From: Panacagrimonas sp052389915
Lineage (GTDB): Bacteria > Pseudomonadota > Gammaproteobacteria > Nevskiales > Nevskiaceae
Direction of reading: 5' to 3'
Assembly (NCBI GenBank): GCA_052389915.1
Contig: JBQTHL010000031.1
Location: 278,667 to 342,666, forward strand
Length of the DNA stretch: 64,000 nt
The notes under the pieces were generated by a model. That model had not been told where the DNA came from. It saw only the letters and a program-made list of their open reading frames with translations, and made no database searches. How positions within the stretch are numbered: the first letter of the stretch is position 1; each line of letters opens with the position of its first letter. Positions 7,505 to 16,009 of this stretch are shown here, piece by piece. Both the position numbers and the translations under genes were made by a program.

Positions 7505-9327
7505 GAACGGCTTGCGGCCCGGCCGTCGCGGACGAGCGCGCAGCCCACCTGTCTTGCGATGCGGCCGTCCGCGCTCATGCTGAGTCGGCCACTCGCGCCC
7601 TCGATGAGGCTCGCGGAATTCAGCTCGCCGCGTGTCAGGGTTTGCGCGAGGCGCGAGGCGTCGCGTCCCAGCGCAAACAGGCGCGGTTGATCGCGCAGCG
7701 CCTCGGGAAATTGCTGGCTCGCACGCTGACGGGTTGTGGCCGCTGCGCCGCTGGCGTCGAGCACCCAGGGCATGTCGCATACGCGCATGCCGTTCAACTG
7801 CCGATCGACCGTGCCCGGCAGCGCGGCCGACAAGGTGTAGGTGGAAAGCCTGGCCGCACGGAAAAACTCCAGTTGCGGAACGAAGGCCCGCGCCTCGGCC
7901 GTGCGCAGCGGCGCGAACAGCACGTCGGCGTCCTGCCGCGGCCGGGGTTCGAACTCGCTGGCCACGCCAAGCGCGGTGGTCACCTGCTGATGGCGCGCCT
8001 GGCTTCGATCCAGCTTCATCAAGGCCTGCAAGGGCTTGCCGAAATCCTGCGTGCCGGACGCGAAGCGCGCGGTCTGCAACATGGCGCCGCCCTGTTGCGA
8101 GAAGGTGGTGGCGAAGGCCTGAAACACGCGTGCGCCCAGGTCGTTGTCCGGAATCAGCACCAGCGCGTTGCGATGGCCGGAAGCCGCGGCGTCCAGCGCT
8201 GCGGCGCGTGCTTCGTCTTCCGGGGCCAGGCCGAATTGCACGCCGCCCGGCAACCGGCCATCGACATAGTTGAGCGCCAGCCAGGGCACGCTGCGACCGA
8301 GCCGCGCGATGGCAGAGACGCCGTCCTTGGTCAGCGGTCCGACGATCAGTCCGGCGCCGTCGCGCAGCGCGGTCTCGAACGCCGTCGCCGCCTGCGCGCC
8401 GCTGCTGCCGGCGTCATACACGCGCAGCGCCGGGCGCGGCGCCGGCAGTTCGAACCAGGCGGAGACAAATCCGTCGCGAACCGCGCGCCCACTGCTCGCG
8501 AGGTTGCCGCTCACCGGTAGCAACAGCGCCCAGCTTCCGCTTACCGGCGGCAGGGACACCGCAGCCGCGGGTTGCGAGATGGCGGGTTGCGGGGCTGTGG
8601 GTGCGGCGGAAATGGTGGCCGGAATCGGCACCGGCCTTGCTGCTTGCAACGGAGCCGCGGCCGGCGCCGGTGCGCGCGCCACCTCGACCACACGCACCGT
8701 CGCAGCCCGGCTTGCGCCCGGATGCGCGGGATTGCGCTGCTTCCAGCCGGCCAGCGCGGAAGCGGTCGGACCTTGCTCCAGCACCGCGGCCAGCTCGAGC
8801 CAGCCGCGCGTCAACGGGTCCTGACCCGCGATGGCACTCGCCGCGCGGGCGGGCAGCGGCGTGGCAATCAATCCGCTCCAGATCTGTTCGCGGTTGTCGG
8901 CAACCGCCTGCGCAGATCTCAACGTGGGTTCGCGCGCGACCAGCGTCCTCACGGCTGCGACCGGATCGCCTCCGAGGAAGTAGGCGCGCCCGCGCAACAG
9001 TTCCATGCGCGCCGAAAGCGAAGGCACGTGCGCGCTGCTCGTCGGCAAGGACCGCAGCACCGTCTGCGGCTGCCCGCGATGCAGGCCGATTTCCGCGCGC
9101 ACGAGTTGCACGCGCGCGAGTTGCAGCGGATCGAGCGAACCGGCGGAAATGCGCGACAAGCTGAGTTCCGCAGTCTTGTCGTCGCCGCGGGCAACCGCCT
9201 GCTCAGCCGCTGCAATCAGCGATAGCGCGGGTCCCGTGGTCGGGCTCGGGGCGGGAACAGTCGCGGCGAGCGCCACTCCGGCGCCAGCGCAGAAGAACAG
9301 AATCAGAACCCAGCGTGCGAGCATCAT
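7501..9327 (-). CDS. LppC/LpoA-like penicillin-binding-protein activator
   Basis: A protein of about 608 residues with a TPR-like helical N-terminal half (about 30-210), an Ala/Pro-rich linker (about 210-265) and a C-terminal periplasmic-binding-protein-like domain beginning WALLLPVSG, the LpoA organisation. In E. coli LpoA is an outer-membrane lipoprotein that activates PBP1a. The signal sequence here reads LILFFCAGAGVALA and lacks a canonical lipobox, so it may be soluble periplasmic rather than lipidated. Start chosen at the paired ATGs 9327/9324 before the signal peptide. Divergent from rsmI with only about 11 bases between starts. Confidence 0.85.
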   Translation of the reverse strand: MMLARWVLILFFCAGAGVALAATVPAPSPTTGPALSLIAAAEQAVARGDDKTAELSLSRISAGSLDPLQLARVQLVRAEIGLHRGQPQTVLRSLPTSSAHVPSLSARMELLRGRAYFLGGDPVAAVRTLVAREPTLRSAQAVADNREQIWSGLIATPLPARAASAIAGQDPLTRGWLELAAVLEQGPTASALAGWKQRNPAHPGASRAATVRVVEVARAPAPAAAPLQAARPVPIPATISAAPTAPQPAISQPAAAVSLPPVSGSWALLLPVSGNLASSGRAVRDGFVSAWFELPAPRPALRVYDAGSSGAQAATAFETALRDGAGLIVGPLTKDGVSAIARLGRSVPWLALNYVDGRLPGGVQFGLAPEDEARAAALDAAASGHRNALVLIPDNDLGARVFQAFATTFSQQGGAMLQTARFASGTQDFGKPLQALMKLDRSQARHQQVTTALGVASEFEPRPRQDADVLFAPLRTAEARAFVPQLEFFRAARLSTYTLSAALPGTVDRQLNGMRVCDMPWVLDASGAAATTRQRASQQFPEALRDQPRLFALGRDASRLAQTLTRGELNSASLIEGASGRLSMSADGRIARQVGCALVRDGRAASRS

Positions 9328-9338
9328 GGCGATAAAGT

Positions 9339-10259
9339 ATGGCACGCAGCCTTGCGCCTTCTCCGACAAAACTCCGCGTGATCTCAAGCCCTGACGACGA
9401 CAGCGACATCAGGCCCGGATGCCTGTACGTGGTGGCCACGCCCATCGGCAATCTCGGCGACCTGTCGCCGCGTGCGCAGCGGGTGCTCGCACAGGTCCAG
9501 CGCATTGCAGCCGAGGACACGCGCAACACTGGCGTCTTGCTGAGCCACTTCGGCATTCGTACGGCGATGGTGGCGCTGCACGATCACAACGAAGATCGCG
9601 TCGCCGCCACGTTGGTGAAGGCGCTGTGCGCGGGCGAGTCGCTGGCCCTGGTATCGGACGCCGGCACGCCGCTGATTTCAGACCCCGGATTCGGACTGGT
9701 GCGCGCCGCGCGTGCGGCCGGGTGCGAAATCATCGCCATACCCGGCCCGTGTGCCGCCATCGCCGCGCTCTCGATTGCCGGTCTGCCCAGCGACAGCTTC
9801 ACGTTTGCCGGATTCCTCCCCGCCAAATCCGCCGCGCGCCGCGAACGCATTGCCGAACTCGCACGCGAACCGCGCAGCGTGATCGTCTACGAGGCCAGTC
9901 ACCGCATCGCCGACTGCGCGCACGACCTCGCGGCCGTGCTCGGCCCGCGCAAGCTCATGCTGGCGCGCGAAATCAGCAAGCGCTTCGAACAGAGCATCGT
10001 CTGCGCCGCGCAGGAACTGCCGGCGTGGATAGAGGACGATCCGAATCGCGAGCGCGGCGAATTCGTGCTGGTGATCGAGCCGGCGCCGGCCGCGAATCCC
10101 GGCTCGGCCGAGGCCGAACGTATCCTGCTCGTGCTGCTCACCGAGCTGCCCGCTTCCCGCGCGGCGAAGGTCGCGGCCCAACTCACTGGCCTTCGCAAGC
10201 AGGAGGTTTACGAGCTTGCGATGAAACTTTCACCCGGGAGTGACGGCAGCGCAGCGTAG
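9339..10259 (+). CDS. rsmI: 16S rRNA 2'-O-ribose C1402 methyltransferase
   Basis: A 306-residue SAM-dependent tetrapyrrole-methylase-fold enzyme that methylates C1402 in the ribosomal P site. Motifs: LYVVATPIGNLGD (about 29-41), EDTRNTG, SDAGTPLISDPG (about 106-117) and IPGPCAAIAALS. The first 25 residues are not conserved in the family, so a GTG near 9379 is an alternative start. Divergent from lppC, an arrangement common in proteobacteria, and followed by rnpB. Confidence 0.95.
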   Translation: MARSLAPSPTKLRVISSPDDDSDIRPGCLYVVATPIGNLGDLSPRAQRVLAQVQRIAAEDTRNTGVLLSHFGIRTAMVALHDHNEDRVAATLVKALCAGESLALVSDAGTPLISDPGFGLVRAARAAGCEIIAIPGPCAAIAALSIAGLPSDSFTFAGFLPAKSAARRERIAELAREPRSVIVYEASHRIADCAHDLAAVLGPRKLMLAREISKRFEQSIVCAAQELPAWIEDDPNRERGEFVLVIEPAPAANPGSAEAERILLVLLTELPASRAAKVAAQLTGLRKQEVYELAMKLSPGSDGSAA

Positions 10260-10269
10260 ACTGCGTGCT

Positions 10270-10633
10270 GGAGTCGGCCGAACGATCGCTGCTATCGCAA
10301 GATAGGGGAGGAAAGTCCGGGCTCCGCAGGGCAGAGTGCCAGGTAACGCCTGGGCGCCGCGAGGCGACGGATAGTGCAACAGAAAGATACCGCCGATGGT
10401 CCGGGTTTCCGGGCACAGGCAAGGGTGAAATGGTGCGGTAAGAGCGCACCGCGAGTCTGGCAACAGACCGGCACGGCAAACCCCACTCGGAGCAAGACCA
10501 AATAGGGAAGGATGTGCCGCAAGGCGCAACACGCGGCCCGCGTGCCTTCCGGGTAGGTTGCTGGAGCGCCGCGGTGACGCGGCGCCTAGAGGAATGATCG
10601 TTCCCGACAGAACCCGGCTTACAGGCCGACTCC
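10270..10633 (+). ncRNA. rnpB: RNase P RNA, class A
   Basis: The catalytic RNA of RNase P. The P1 helix closes as GGAGTCGGCC (10270-10279) with GGCCGACTCC (10624-10633). Conserved blocks include GAGGAAAGTCCGGGCTCC, GTGCCAGGTAACGCCTGG, AAGGGTGAAATGGTGCGG, TAAGAGCGCACCG and ACAGAACCCGGCTTA. Length about 364 nt fits class A. A T-rich tract follows but no strong stem. It lies between rsmI and mraZ. Confidence 0.97.
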
Positions 10634-10881
10634 TTCTTTTCTTGTTCGACCTGACCGGCCGACCGTAACCCGTCCGCACCTAGGCAATCCCAATTGCTTG
10701 TGCATAAGGTCGCACCGGCTTTCCGGCCGCTGGCGCCGCGCATCGCGCCCTCGCAGCTCAAAAATGCACACGACTCACCTTAAGTAAGTTGTGCAACCCA
10801 ATGTTTTGAATAATTTTCTTCAGGAGAATCTTGCGATGCTCTAAACGCTTGTTCTATCGGGCTTTTTCGCTTTGCCGCGTC
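10634..10881. other. Intergenic region between rnpB and the mraZ promoter
   Basis: About 250 bases without a convincing gene. The first part is GC-rich; from about 10760 it becomes markedly AT-rich, including AATAATTTTC near 10809. An AGGAGA followed by ATGCTCTAA near 10834 could only encode a two-residue leader. No known RNA family was recognised. Confidence 0.4.
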
Positions 10882-10910
10882 TTGTGAGTGGAGTACGTGT
10901 GGTTTATAGT
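10882..10910 (+). promoter_or_regulatory. Sigma-70 promoter of mraZ (Pmra)
   Basis: TTGTGA (10882-10887), a 17-base spacer and TATAGT (10905-10910), with a predicted start near 10917, about 60 bases before mraZ. Two GTGG boxes lie inside the spacer. Confidence 0.6.
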
Positions 10911-10945
10911 GTATTCGAAGGGATTAAAGTGGTAAGTAAGTGGGG
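10888..10945 (+). promoter_or_regulatory. Putative MraZ operator (GTGG repeats)
   Basis: Four GTGG elements begin at 10888, 10899, 10929 and 10940, in two pairs 11 bases apart flanking the predicted transcription start. MraZ is known to bind direct TGGG-type repeats of about 10-base period upstream of its own gene. Spacing here is one base longer than the classic pattern, so the assignment is tentative. Confidence 0.45.
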
Positions 10946-10975
10946 AATTAATTTACGCCGCAAGAGGCCGAGCAA

Positions 10976-11419
10976 GTGTTTTCCGGGTCGCACCAACTGA
11001 CCATCGACGACAAGGGACGCTTGGCGATCCCTGCGCGCTTCCGCCAGGAGCTGGCGGAGGGCTGCGCGTCGCAGTTGGTCGTGACCCGCGGACCCAATCC
11101 CTGCCTGGAGATTTATCCGGCCCCGGAGTTTCAGCGGGTGGCCGACGCGATCCAGAACATGGACGACCGCGACAGCGCGGAAATCCTCAAGAGCGTGTTC
11201 ATCGGCTTTGCCTGCGAGACCGAGATCGACAAGCAGGGGCGCGTGCTGCTGCCACCGATGCTGCGCAAGCACGCGAAGCTCGGCACCAGCGTGGTGCTGA
11301 TGGGCCAGATCACGCGTTTCGATCTGTGGCCGGAAGAGCTCTGGAACGAGCGCTTCGGCGAAGGTCCGACGAGCCTCGCGGCGCGCACGACCGATGCGTT
11401 CCGGAACATCAAGCGGTGA
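10976..11419 (+). CDS. mraZ: Transcriptional regulator MraZ
   Basis: A 147-residue protein with two SpoVT/AbrB-like (MraZ) domains, each with the DxKGR signature: DDKGRLAIPARFR near 11-23 and DKQGRVLLPPMLR near 83-95. It is the first gene of the dcw cluster and in other bacteria represses that promoter. The start is GTG at 10976, placed to give the family's usual MFSG-type N-terminus. Confidence 0.95.
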   Translation: MFSGSHQLTIDDKGRLAIPARFRQELAEGCASQLVVTRGPNPCLEIYPAPEFQRVADAIQNMDDRDSAEILKSVFIGFACETEIDKQGRVLLPPMLRKHAKLGTSVVLMGQITRFDLWPEELWNERFGEGPTSLAARTTDAFRNIKR

Positions 11420-11428
11420 GGCGCCGGA

Positions 11429-12427
11429 ATGAACAAGCCCCTCGCCACCTCGACCCCGCCCCGGCGCGGATGGTCTGACCCGATGCTCGAACACCGCCCG
11501 GTGATGCTTGCAGAAGCGCTCGCCGGACTCGCGGTACGGAGCGGCGGCATCTACGTGGACGCGACTTATGGCCGCGGCGGACACAGCGCGGCGATTCTCG
11601 AAGCGATCGGCGAGCAGGGTTTTCTGCACGCGCTGGATCGCGATCCGCAGGCCTGTCACGCCGCCTGGTCGCGATTCGCGCAGCGTTCCAACTTCCGCAT
11701 TCATCGCCGCAATTTTTCGGAGCTTGCAGCGCTGGGCAGCGATTTGGACCTGTCACGAAAAGTCGATGGCCTGTTGCTCGATCTGGGCGTTTCCTCGCCG
11801 CAGTTCGACGATGCGGAGCGCGGGTTCTCGTTCGCCAACGACGGGCCGCTCGACATGCGCATGGACCCGGAGTCCGGCGAGTCCGCGGCCGAGTGGCTGG
11901 CGCACGCTAAGGAGGCCGAGATCGCCGACGTGCTGTGGACCTATGGCGAGGAACGCGCGAGCCGTCGTATCGCTCGGCGGCTGGTCGAAGCACGCATCGA
12001 GACTCCCATCGAGCGCACCGCGCAACTCGCCGAAATGATCGTGCGCGCGATGCCGGGACCGCGGCAGAAGATTCATCCGGCCACGCGCAGCTTCCAGGCG
12101 ATCCGCATCTTCATCAATCGAGAGCTCGATGCGCTCGAATCCGCGCTGCTCGCGAGTCTCGACCTGCTTGCGCCCGGCGGGCGGCTCGCAGTCATCAGCT
12201 TTCATTCGCTGGAGGACCGCATCGTGAAGCGCTTCATGCGCGAGTCGCAGGCCGCCTCGCCCGATGCGGAGATGGAGCGCAGAAACAGGCATCTGCCGAT
12301 TCCACCGGAGGCCGCGGCCACAAAAAAACTGCGCACGATTTCACGCGAGTTCCCGACCGAAGCCGAATGCCGGGACAACCCACGTGCGCGCAGCGCCGTG
12401 CTGCGCGTTGCGGAGCGGCGGCGTTGA
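11429..12427 (+). CDS. rsmH: 16S rRNA N4-C1402 methyltransferase
   Basis: A 332-residue SAM-dependent methyltransferase acting on C1402, the same nucleotide as RsmI encoded just upstream of this cluster. Motifs: VDATYGRGGHSAAIL, LLLDLGVSSPQFD, and the C-terminal ISFHSLEDRIVKRF. The ATG at 11429 has GAGG 7-8 bases upstream; the family's usual start corresponds to the later ATG at 11483, so 18 extra residues are possible. The stop overlaps the ftsL start as TTGA. Confidence 0.97.
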   Translation: MNKPLATSTPPRRGWSDPMLEHRPVMLAEALAGLAVRSGGIYVDATYGRGGHSAAILEAIGEQGFLHALDRDPQACHAAWSRFAQRSNFRIHRRNFSELAALGSDLDLSRKVDGLLLDLGVSSPQFDDAERGFSFANDGPLDMRMDPESGESAAEWLAHAKEAEIADVLWTYGEERASRRIARRLVEARIETPIERTAQLAEMIVRAMPGPRQKIHPATRSFQAIRIFINRELDALESALLASLDLLAPGGRLAVISFHSLEDRIVKRFMRESQAASPDAEMERRNRHLPIPPEAAATKKLRTISREFPTEAECRDNPRARSAVLRVAERRR

Positions 12428-12753
12428 AGCGCTGGATCGACCGCGTTCAACTGGCGCTGACCGAAGCGCGCCCCACCGGCTTGTTGCTGCCGATGCTGCT
12501 GGCGCTGCTGGTGATGGGCTCGGCGCTGTGGGCGGTACGGATCAAGCACGAAAACCGCAGCCTCACCACCGAGATCGAGCGCACGCGCGTCGAGCGCGAA
12601 CGCCTGTCGATGGAGTGGTCGCAATTGCAGCTCGAAGAAGCTGCGCTGTCGCACCACGCGCGCATCGAGACCGCCGCGCGCGCGACGCTCGGCATGTCCG
12701 AGCCGCGCGAATACGTGATCGTGGAACAGGTCGCCGCGGGGTCCGGGCCATGA
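12424..12753 (+). CDS. ftsL: Cell division protein FtsL
   Basis: A 109-residue bitopic membrane protein of the FtsQLB divisome subcomplex. One transmembrane helix (about 18-39) is followed by a charged coiled coil (about 40-85; KHENRSLTTEIERTRVER). The start is a TTG at 12424 sharing bases with the rsmH stop; no ATG or GTG in this frame would retain the membrane helix without reading far into rsmH. It ends with ATGA into ftsI. Confidence 0.88.
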   Translation: MKRWIDRVQLALTEARPTGLLLPMLLALLVMGSALWAVRIKHENRSLTTEIERTRVERERLSMEWSQLQLEEAALSHHARIETAARATLGMSEPREYVIVEQVAAGSGP

Positions 12754-14507
12754 CCACAGACACGGGCTACAAACTGCGTCCTGTCGCGGTCTGGCGCCGG
12801 CTCGCGATTCTGGGTGTGCTCGGCATCGGTGCGCTCTTCGTCACCGCGCGTGCGGTACAACTGCAAGTCGTCGATCGCGATTTTCTGACCAGCCAAGGCG
12901 AGAAACGCCAGGTGCGGAAGGTCACGTTGCCGGGCCATCGCGGCGCCATCCGCGACCGTCGCGGCGAACCGCTGGCCTTGTCCGCGCCGGTGGATTCGAT
13001 CTGGTGCGTGCCTTCGGCCTTGCTGGCCTCACCCGAGCATCTCGCCGCCGTGGCCAAGGTGCTCAAGCAGCCGCAGGCGACGTTCACGCGCTTCCTGGAG
13101 AAGCGTTCGAAAAAGCCCTTCGTCTACATCGACCGCGGCCTGCCTCCGGGCGAAGGGCAGCGCGTGCTTTCGCTCAAGGCGCCCGGGGTTTTCTCCACGC
13201 GCGAATACCGCCGCTACTACCCGGCCGGCGAGTTTGCCGGGCAGCTCGTGGGCTTTGCCGATCCCGACGGCAACGGCGCGACCGGCATGGAAATAGCGCA
13301 CGACGACACGCTGCGCGGCATCGCCGGATCGCGCCGCGTGATCCGCGACGCGCGCGGCAGCATCGTCGAGGACACCGAGGACGCGGTTCCCGCGCAACCC
13401 GGCGACGATCTGACCTTGTCGATCGACCTGCGCCTGCAATACCTGGCCTATCGCGAACTCAAGCGCGCCGTGCTGGAACACAAGGCTAAGGGAGGGCTGG
13501 TGGTGGTGGCCGACGCGCGCACCGGCGAGTTGCTCGCCGTGGCCAGCCAGCCCGGCTACAACCCCAACAACATCGAGGACCGCAAGCCCGGCCGCATGCA
13601 CAACCGCGCGATCGTCGATTCCTTCGAGCCCGGTTCCACGGTCAAGCCGCTGCTGGTCGCGCAGGCGCTCGACATCGGCGCGTACACCTCCGCCAGCCAC
13701 ATCGACACCGGCGCCGGCTGGATGCAGGTGCATCGTCTGACCGTGCGCGACATTCACGCGCTGGGCGACGTGGACCTGGCGCACATGCTGGCCAAGTCGA
13801 GCAACGTGGGCGCCGCCAAGATGGGTCTGGCGATGGGCTCCGAGCGGGTGTGGCAGGGCTATCAGAAATTCGGGCTGGGCGATCGCATCGCCTCGGGTTT
13901 TCCGGGCGAGTCGGCGCCGCTGCTGCGGCCCTTCGCGCAATGGGGCGACATCGGCACCGCCACTGCGTCGTACGGCTACGGCCTGTCGGTCAACGCCCTG
14001 CATTTGGTGCGCGCCTACGCAGGCCTGGCCAACGACGGCCTGATGCCGCAGATCACCTTGCTGCGCGGCGGTGCGACCCAGCCGCCGCAACGCGCTATCA
14101 GCGCCCGCACTGCACGCGAAGTCCGGCGCATGCTCGAAGCGGTCGCAGAATCGGACGGTACCGGCTCGCGTGCCGCGATTCCGGGTTATCGCGTCGCCGG
14201 CAAGACAGGAACCGTGCGCAAGGTCGCGGCCACCGGCGGCTATGACGCCGACCGTCACCAATCCGTGTTCATCGGCATGGTGCCGGCCGAGAATCCGCGA
14301 CTGATCGGTCTTGTGATGATCGACGAGCCCAGCGCCGGCGATTACTACGGCGGTGTCGTCGCCGCACCGGTGTTCTCCACCGTGCTGCAAGGAGCCCTTC
14401 GCCTGTTGCAGATTGCGCCGGACGATTGCACGGAGCACTGCGTACCGAAATTCGCGCCACCGCAGCTCGCCATGCCCGGCATCGTGGCGACGAGGCCCAA
14501 TACGTGA
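12750..14507 (+). CDS. ftsI: Septal peptidoglycan transpeptidase FtsI (PBP3)
   Basis: A 585-residue class B penicillin-binding protein that cross-links septal peptidoglycan. N-terminal membrane anchor about 17-38; dimerisation domain starting RGAIRDRRG; transpeptidase motifs S296-T-V-K299, S350-S-N352 and K485-T-G-T488. It is coupled upstream to ftsL (ATGA) and downstream to murE (GTGA). Confidence 0.97.
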   Translation: MTTDTGYKLRPVAVWRRLAILGVLGIGALFVTARAVQLQVVDRDFLTSQGEKRQVRKVTLPGHRGAIRDRRGEPLALSAPVDSIWCVPSALLASPEHLAAVAKVLKQPQATFTRFLEKRSKKPFVYIDRGLPPGEGQRVLSLKAPGVFSTREYRRYYPAGEFAGQLVGFADPDGNGATGMEIAHDDTLRGIAGSRRVIRDARGSIVEDTEDAVPAQPGDDLTLSIDLRLQYLAYRELKRAVLEHKAKGGLVVVADARTGELLAVASQPGYNPNNIEDRKPGRMHNRAIVDSFEPGSTVKPLLVAQALDIGAYTSASHIDTGAGWMQVHRLTVRDIHALGDVDLAHMLAKSSNVGAAKMGLAMGSERVWQGYQKFGLGDRIASGFPGESAPLLRPFAQWGDIGTATASYGYGLSVNALHLVRAYAGLANDGLMPQITLLRGGATQPPQRAISARTAREVRRMLEAVAESDGTGSRAAIPGYRVAGKTGTVRKVAATGGYDADRHQSVFIGMVPAENPRLIGLVMIDEPSAGDYYGGVVAAPVFSTVLQGALRLLQIAPDDCTEHCVPKFAPPQLAMPGIVATRPNT

Positions 14508-16009
14508 ACCCGGGGTCAAGCGCGGCGCGCATGTGCGACCTCGAAACGCTGCTCGATGGAATGGCATCGCCGATTCCACAGCTTGCTGTCACTGGCCTTG
14601 CTATGGATTCGCGACGAGTGGAATCCGGGCATGCGTTTCTTGCGGTCAAAGGCACGCGCGGTCACGGACTCGCGCATCTGCCCCAGGCGCTTGCACGCGG
14701 AGCCAGCGCCATCGTGTGGGAGCCGGCGCCCGATCAGGCGCGTCCCCAGGCCGCGGTTCCCTGCGTGGAAGTCGATGGACTTTCCGTGCACGTCGGCGAA
14801 ATCGCGGCGCGTTTCTACGGTCGCCCGGCCGATCGCATGTTCGTCGCCGGCATCACCGGCACCGACGGCAAGACCTCGGCCGCGCACCTCATCGCGCAGG
14901 CCTTCGAGAGACTCGGCAAGCCCTGCGCGTACATCGGCACGCTCGGCAGCGGCCGGCTCGACGACTTGGCAGCGGCCACGCACACCACGCCTGATCCGAT
15001 CGCGCTGCACGCGCATCTCGCCGATTTCATCGACGCCGGAACCTCGCACTGCGCGATGGAAGTTTCCTCGCACGCGCTCGATCAGAACCGCATCGGCGGC
15101 GTGAGTTTCGATGCGGCCGTGCTGACCAACATCACACGCGATCATCTCGACTACCACGGCACCATCGAACACTACGCGAGCGCCAAGCGCAGGCTGTTCG
15201 AATCCGACGACGAGCGCGCGCTGATTCTCAATCGTGACGACGAACACGGTGCGCGCTGGATCGAACAGTTGGCGAGCGAGCGGATGTGCGTCTACGGCAT
15301 CGACGGGAAAAATCCCGCGCAGGCCCGCTACCTGCTGGCTTGCAACGTACAACTCGACGACACCGGACTGGGCTTCGATCTGCAAACTCACCTGGGCAAT
15401 GCGCCGCTGCGCACCGCGCTGCTCGGACGCTTCAACGCCTACAACCTGCTCGCAGCGGCCGCGGTGCTGCTGGAGTCGGGCGTGACGCTCGATGCAGCCG
15501 CCGACGCGCTGAGCCATTCGCGCACGGTGCCAGGCCGCATCGAGGGATTCCGCGGACCGCGCACGCAGGCGCTGGTGGTGGTGGACTACGCCCACACGCC
15601 CAAGGCGCTGGAACAGATTCTTCACGCGCTGCGCGCACACACGAGCGGCAAGCTGGTATGCGTGTTCGGTTGCGGCGGCGAGCGCGATCACGGCAAGCGG
15701 CCGTTGATGGGCGAGGCCGCTGCCCGGCTGGCGGATCGCGCGATCGTCACCGACGACAACCCGCGCAGTGAAGCGCCGAAGCAGATTACCGATGAGATTC
15801 TTGCCGGCATTCCTGCCGCGCTCCGGCACAAGGTGCAGATCGAGCATGAGCGTGCCGCCGCCATCGAGTCTGCCATCCACGGCGCACAACACGGCGACGT
15901 GATTCTGCTTGCGGGAAAGGGCCACGAGACCACGCAGGACTATGGTCGCGAAGTCCGCCATTTCAGCGATCGCGCGTACGTCGCTGAGCGAGTCGGAGCG
16001 AACTCGTGA
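14504..16009 (+). CDS. murE: UDP-MurNAc-tripeptide synthetase (meso-DAP adding)
   Basis: A 501-residue Mur ligase. The ATP-binding GTDGKT lies at 119-124 and DNPR at 418-421 is the signature for meso-diaminopimelate rather than lysine, implying DAP-type peptidoglycan. The GTG start at 14504 overlaps the ftsI stop as GTGA. The stop overlaps the murF start in the same way. Confidence 0.97.
   Translation: MNPGSSAARMCDLETLLDGMASPIPQLAVTGLAMDSRRVESGHAFLAVKGTRGHGLAHLPQALARGASAIVWEPAPDQARPQAAVPCVEVDGLSVHVGEIAARFYGRPADRMFVAGITGTDGKTSAAHLIAQAFERLGKPCAYIGTLGSGRLDDLAAATHTTPDPIALHAHLADFIDAGTSHCAMEVSSHALDQNRIGGVSFDAAVLTNITRDHLDYHGTIEHYASAKRRLFESDDERALILNRDDEHGARWIEQLASERMCVYGIDGKNPAQARYLLACNVQLDDTGLGFDLQTHLGNAPLRTALLGRFNAYNLLAAAAVLLESGVTLDAAADALSHSRTVPGRIEGFRGPRTQALVVVDYAHTPKALEQILHALRAHTSGKLVCVFGCGGERDHGKRPLMGEAAARLADRAIVTDDNPRSEAPKQITDEILAGIPAALRHKVQIEHERAAAIESAIHGAQHGDVILLAGKGHETTQDYGREVRHFSDRAYVAERVGANS

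Noticed and set aside
7505..7780. Upstream extension of yraN
   Set aside because: Reads antiparallel frame content of the PBP activator gene; the GTGA overlap at 7504 explains the start.
13029..14579. Long minus-strand frame across ftsI
   Set aside because: Shadow of ftsI, no recognisable domain, no ribosome site.
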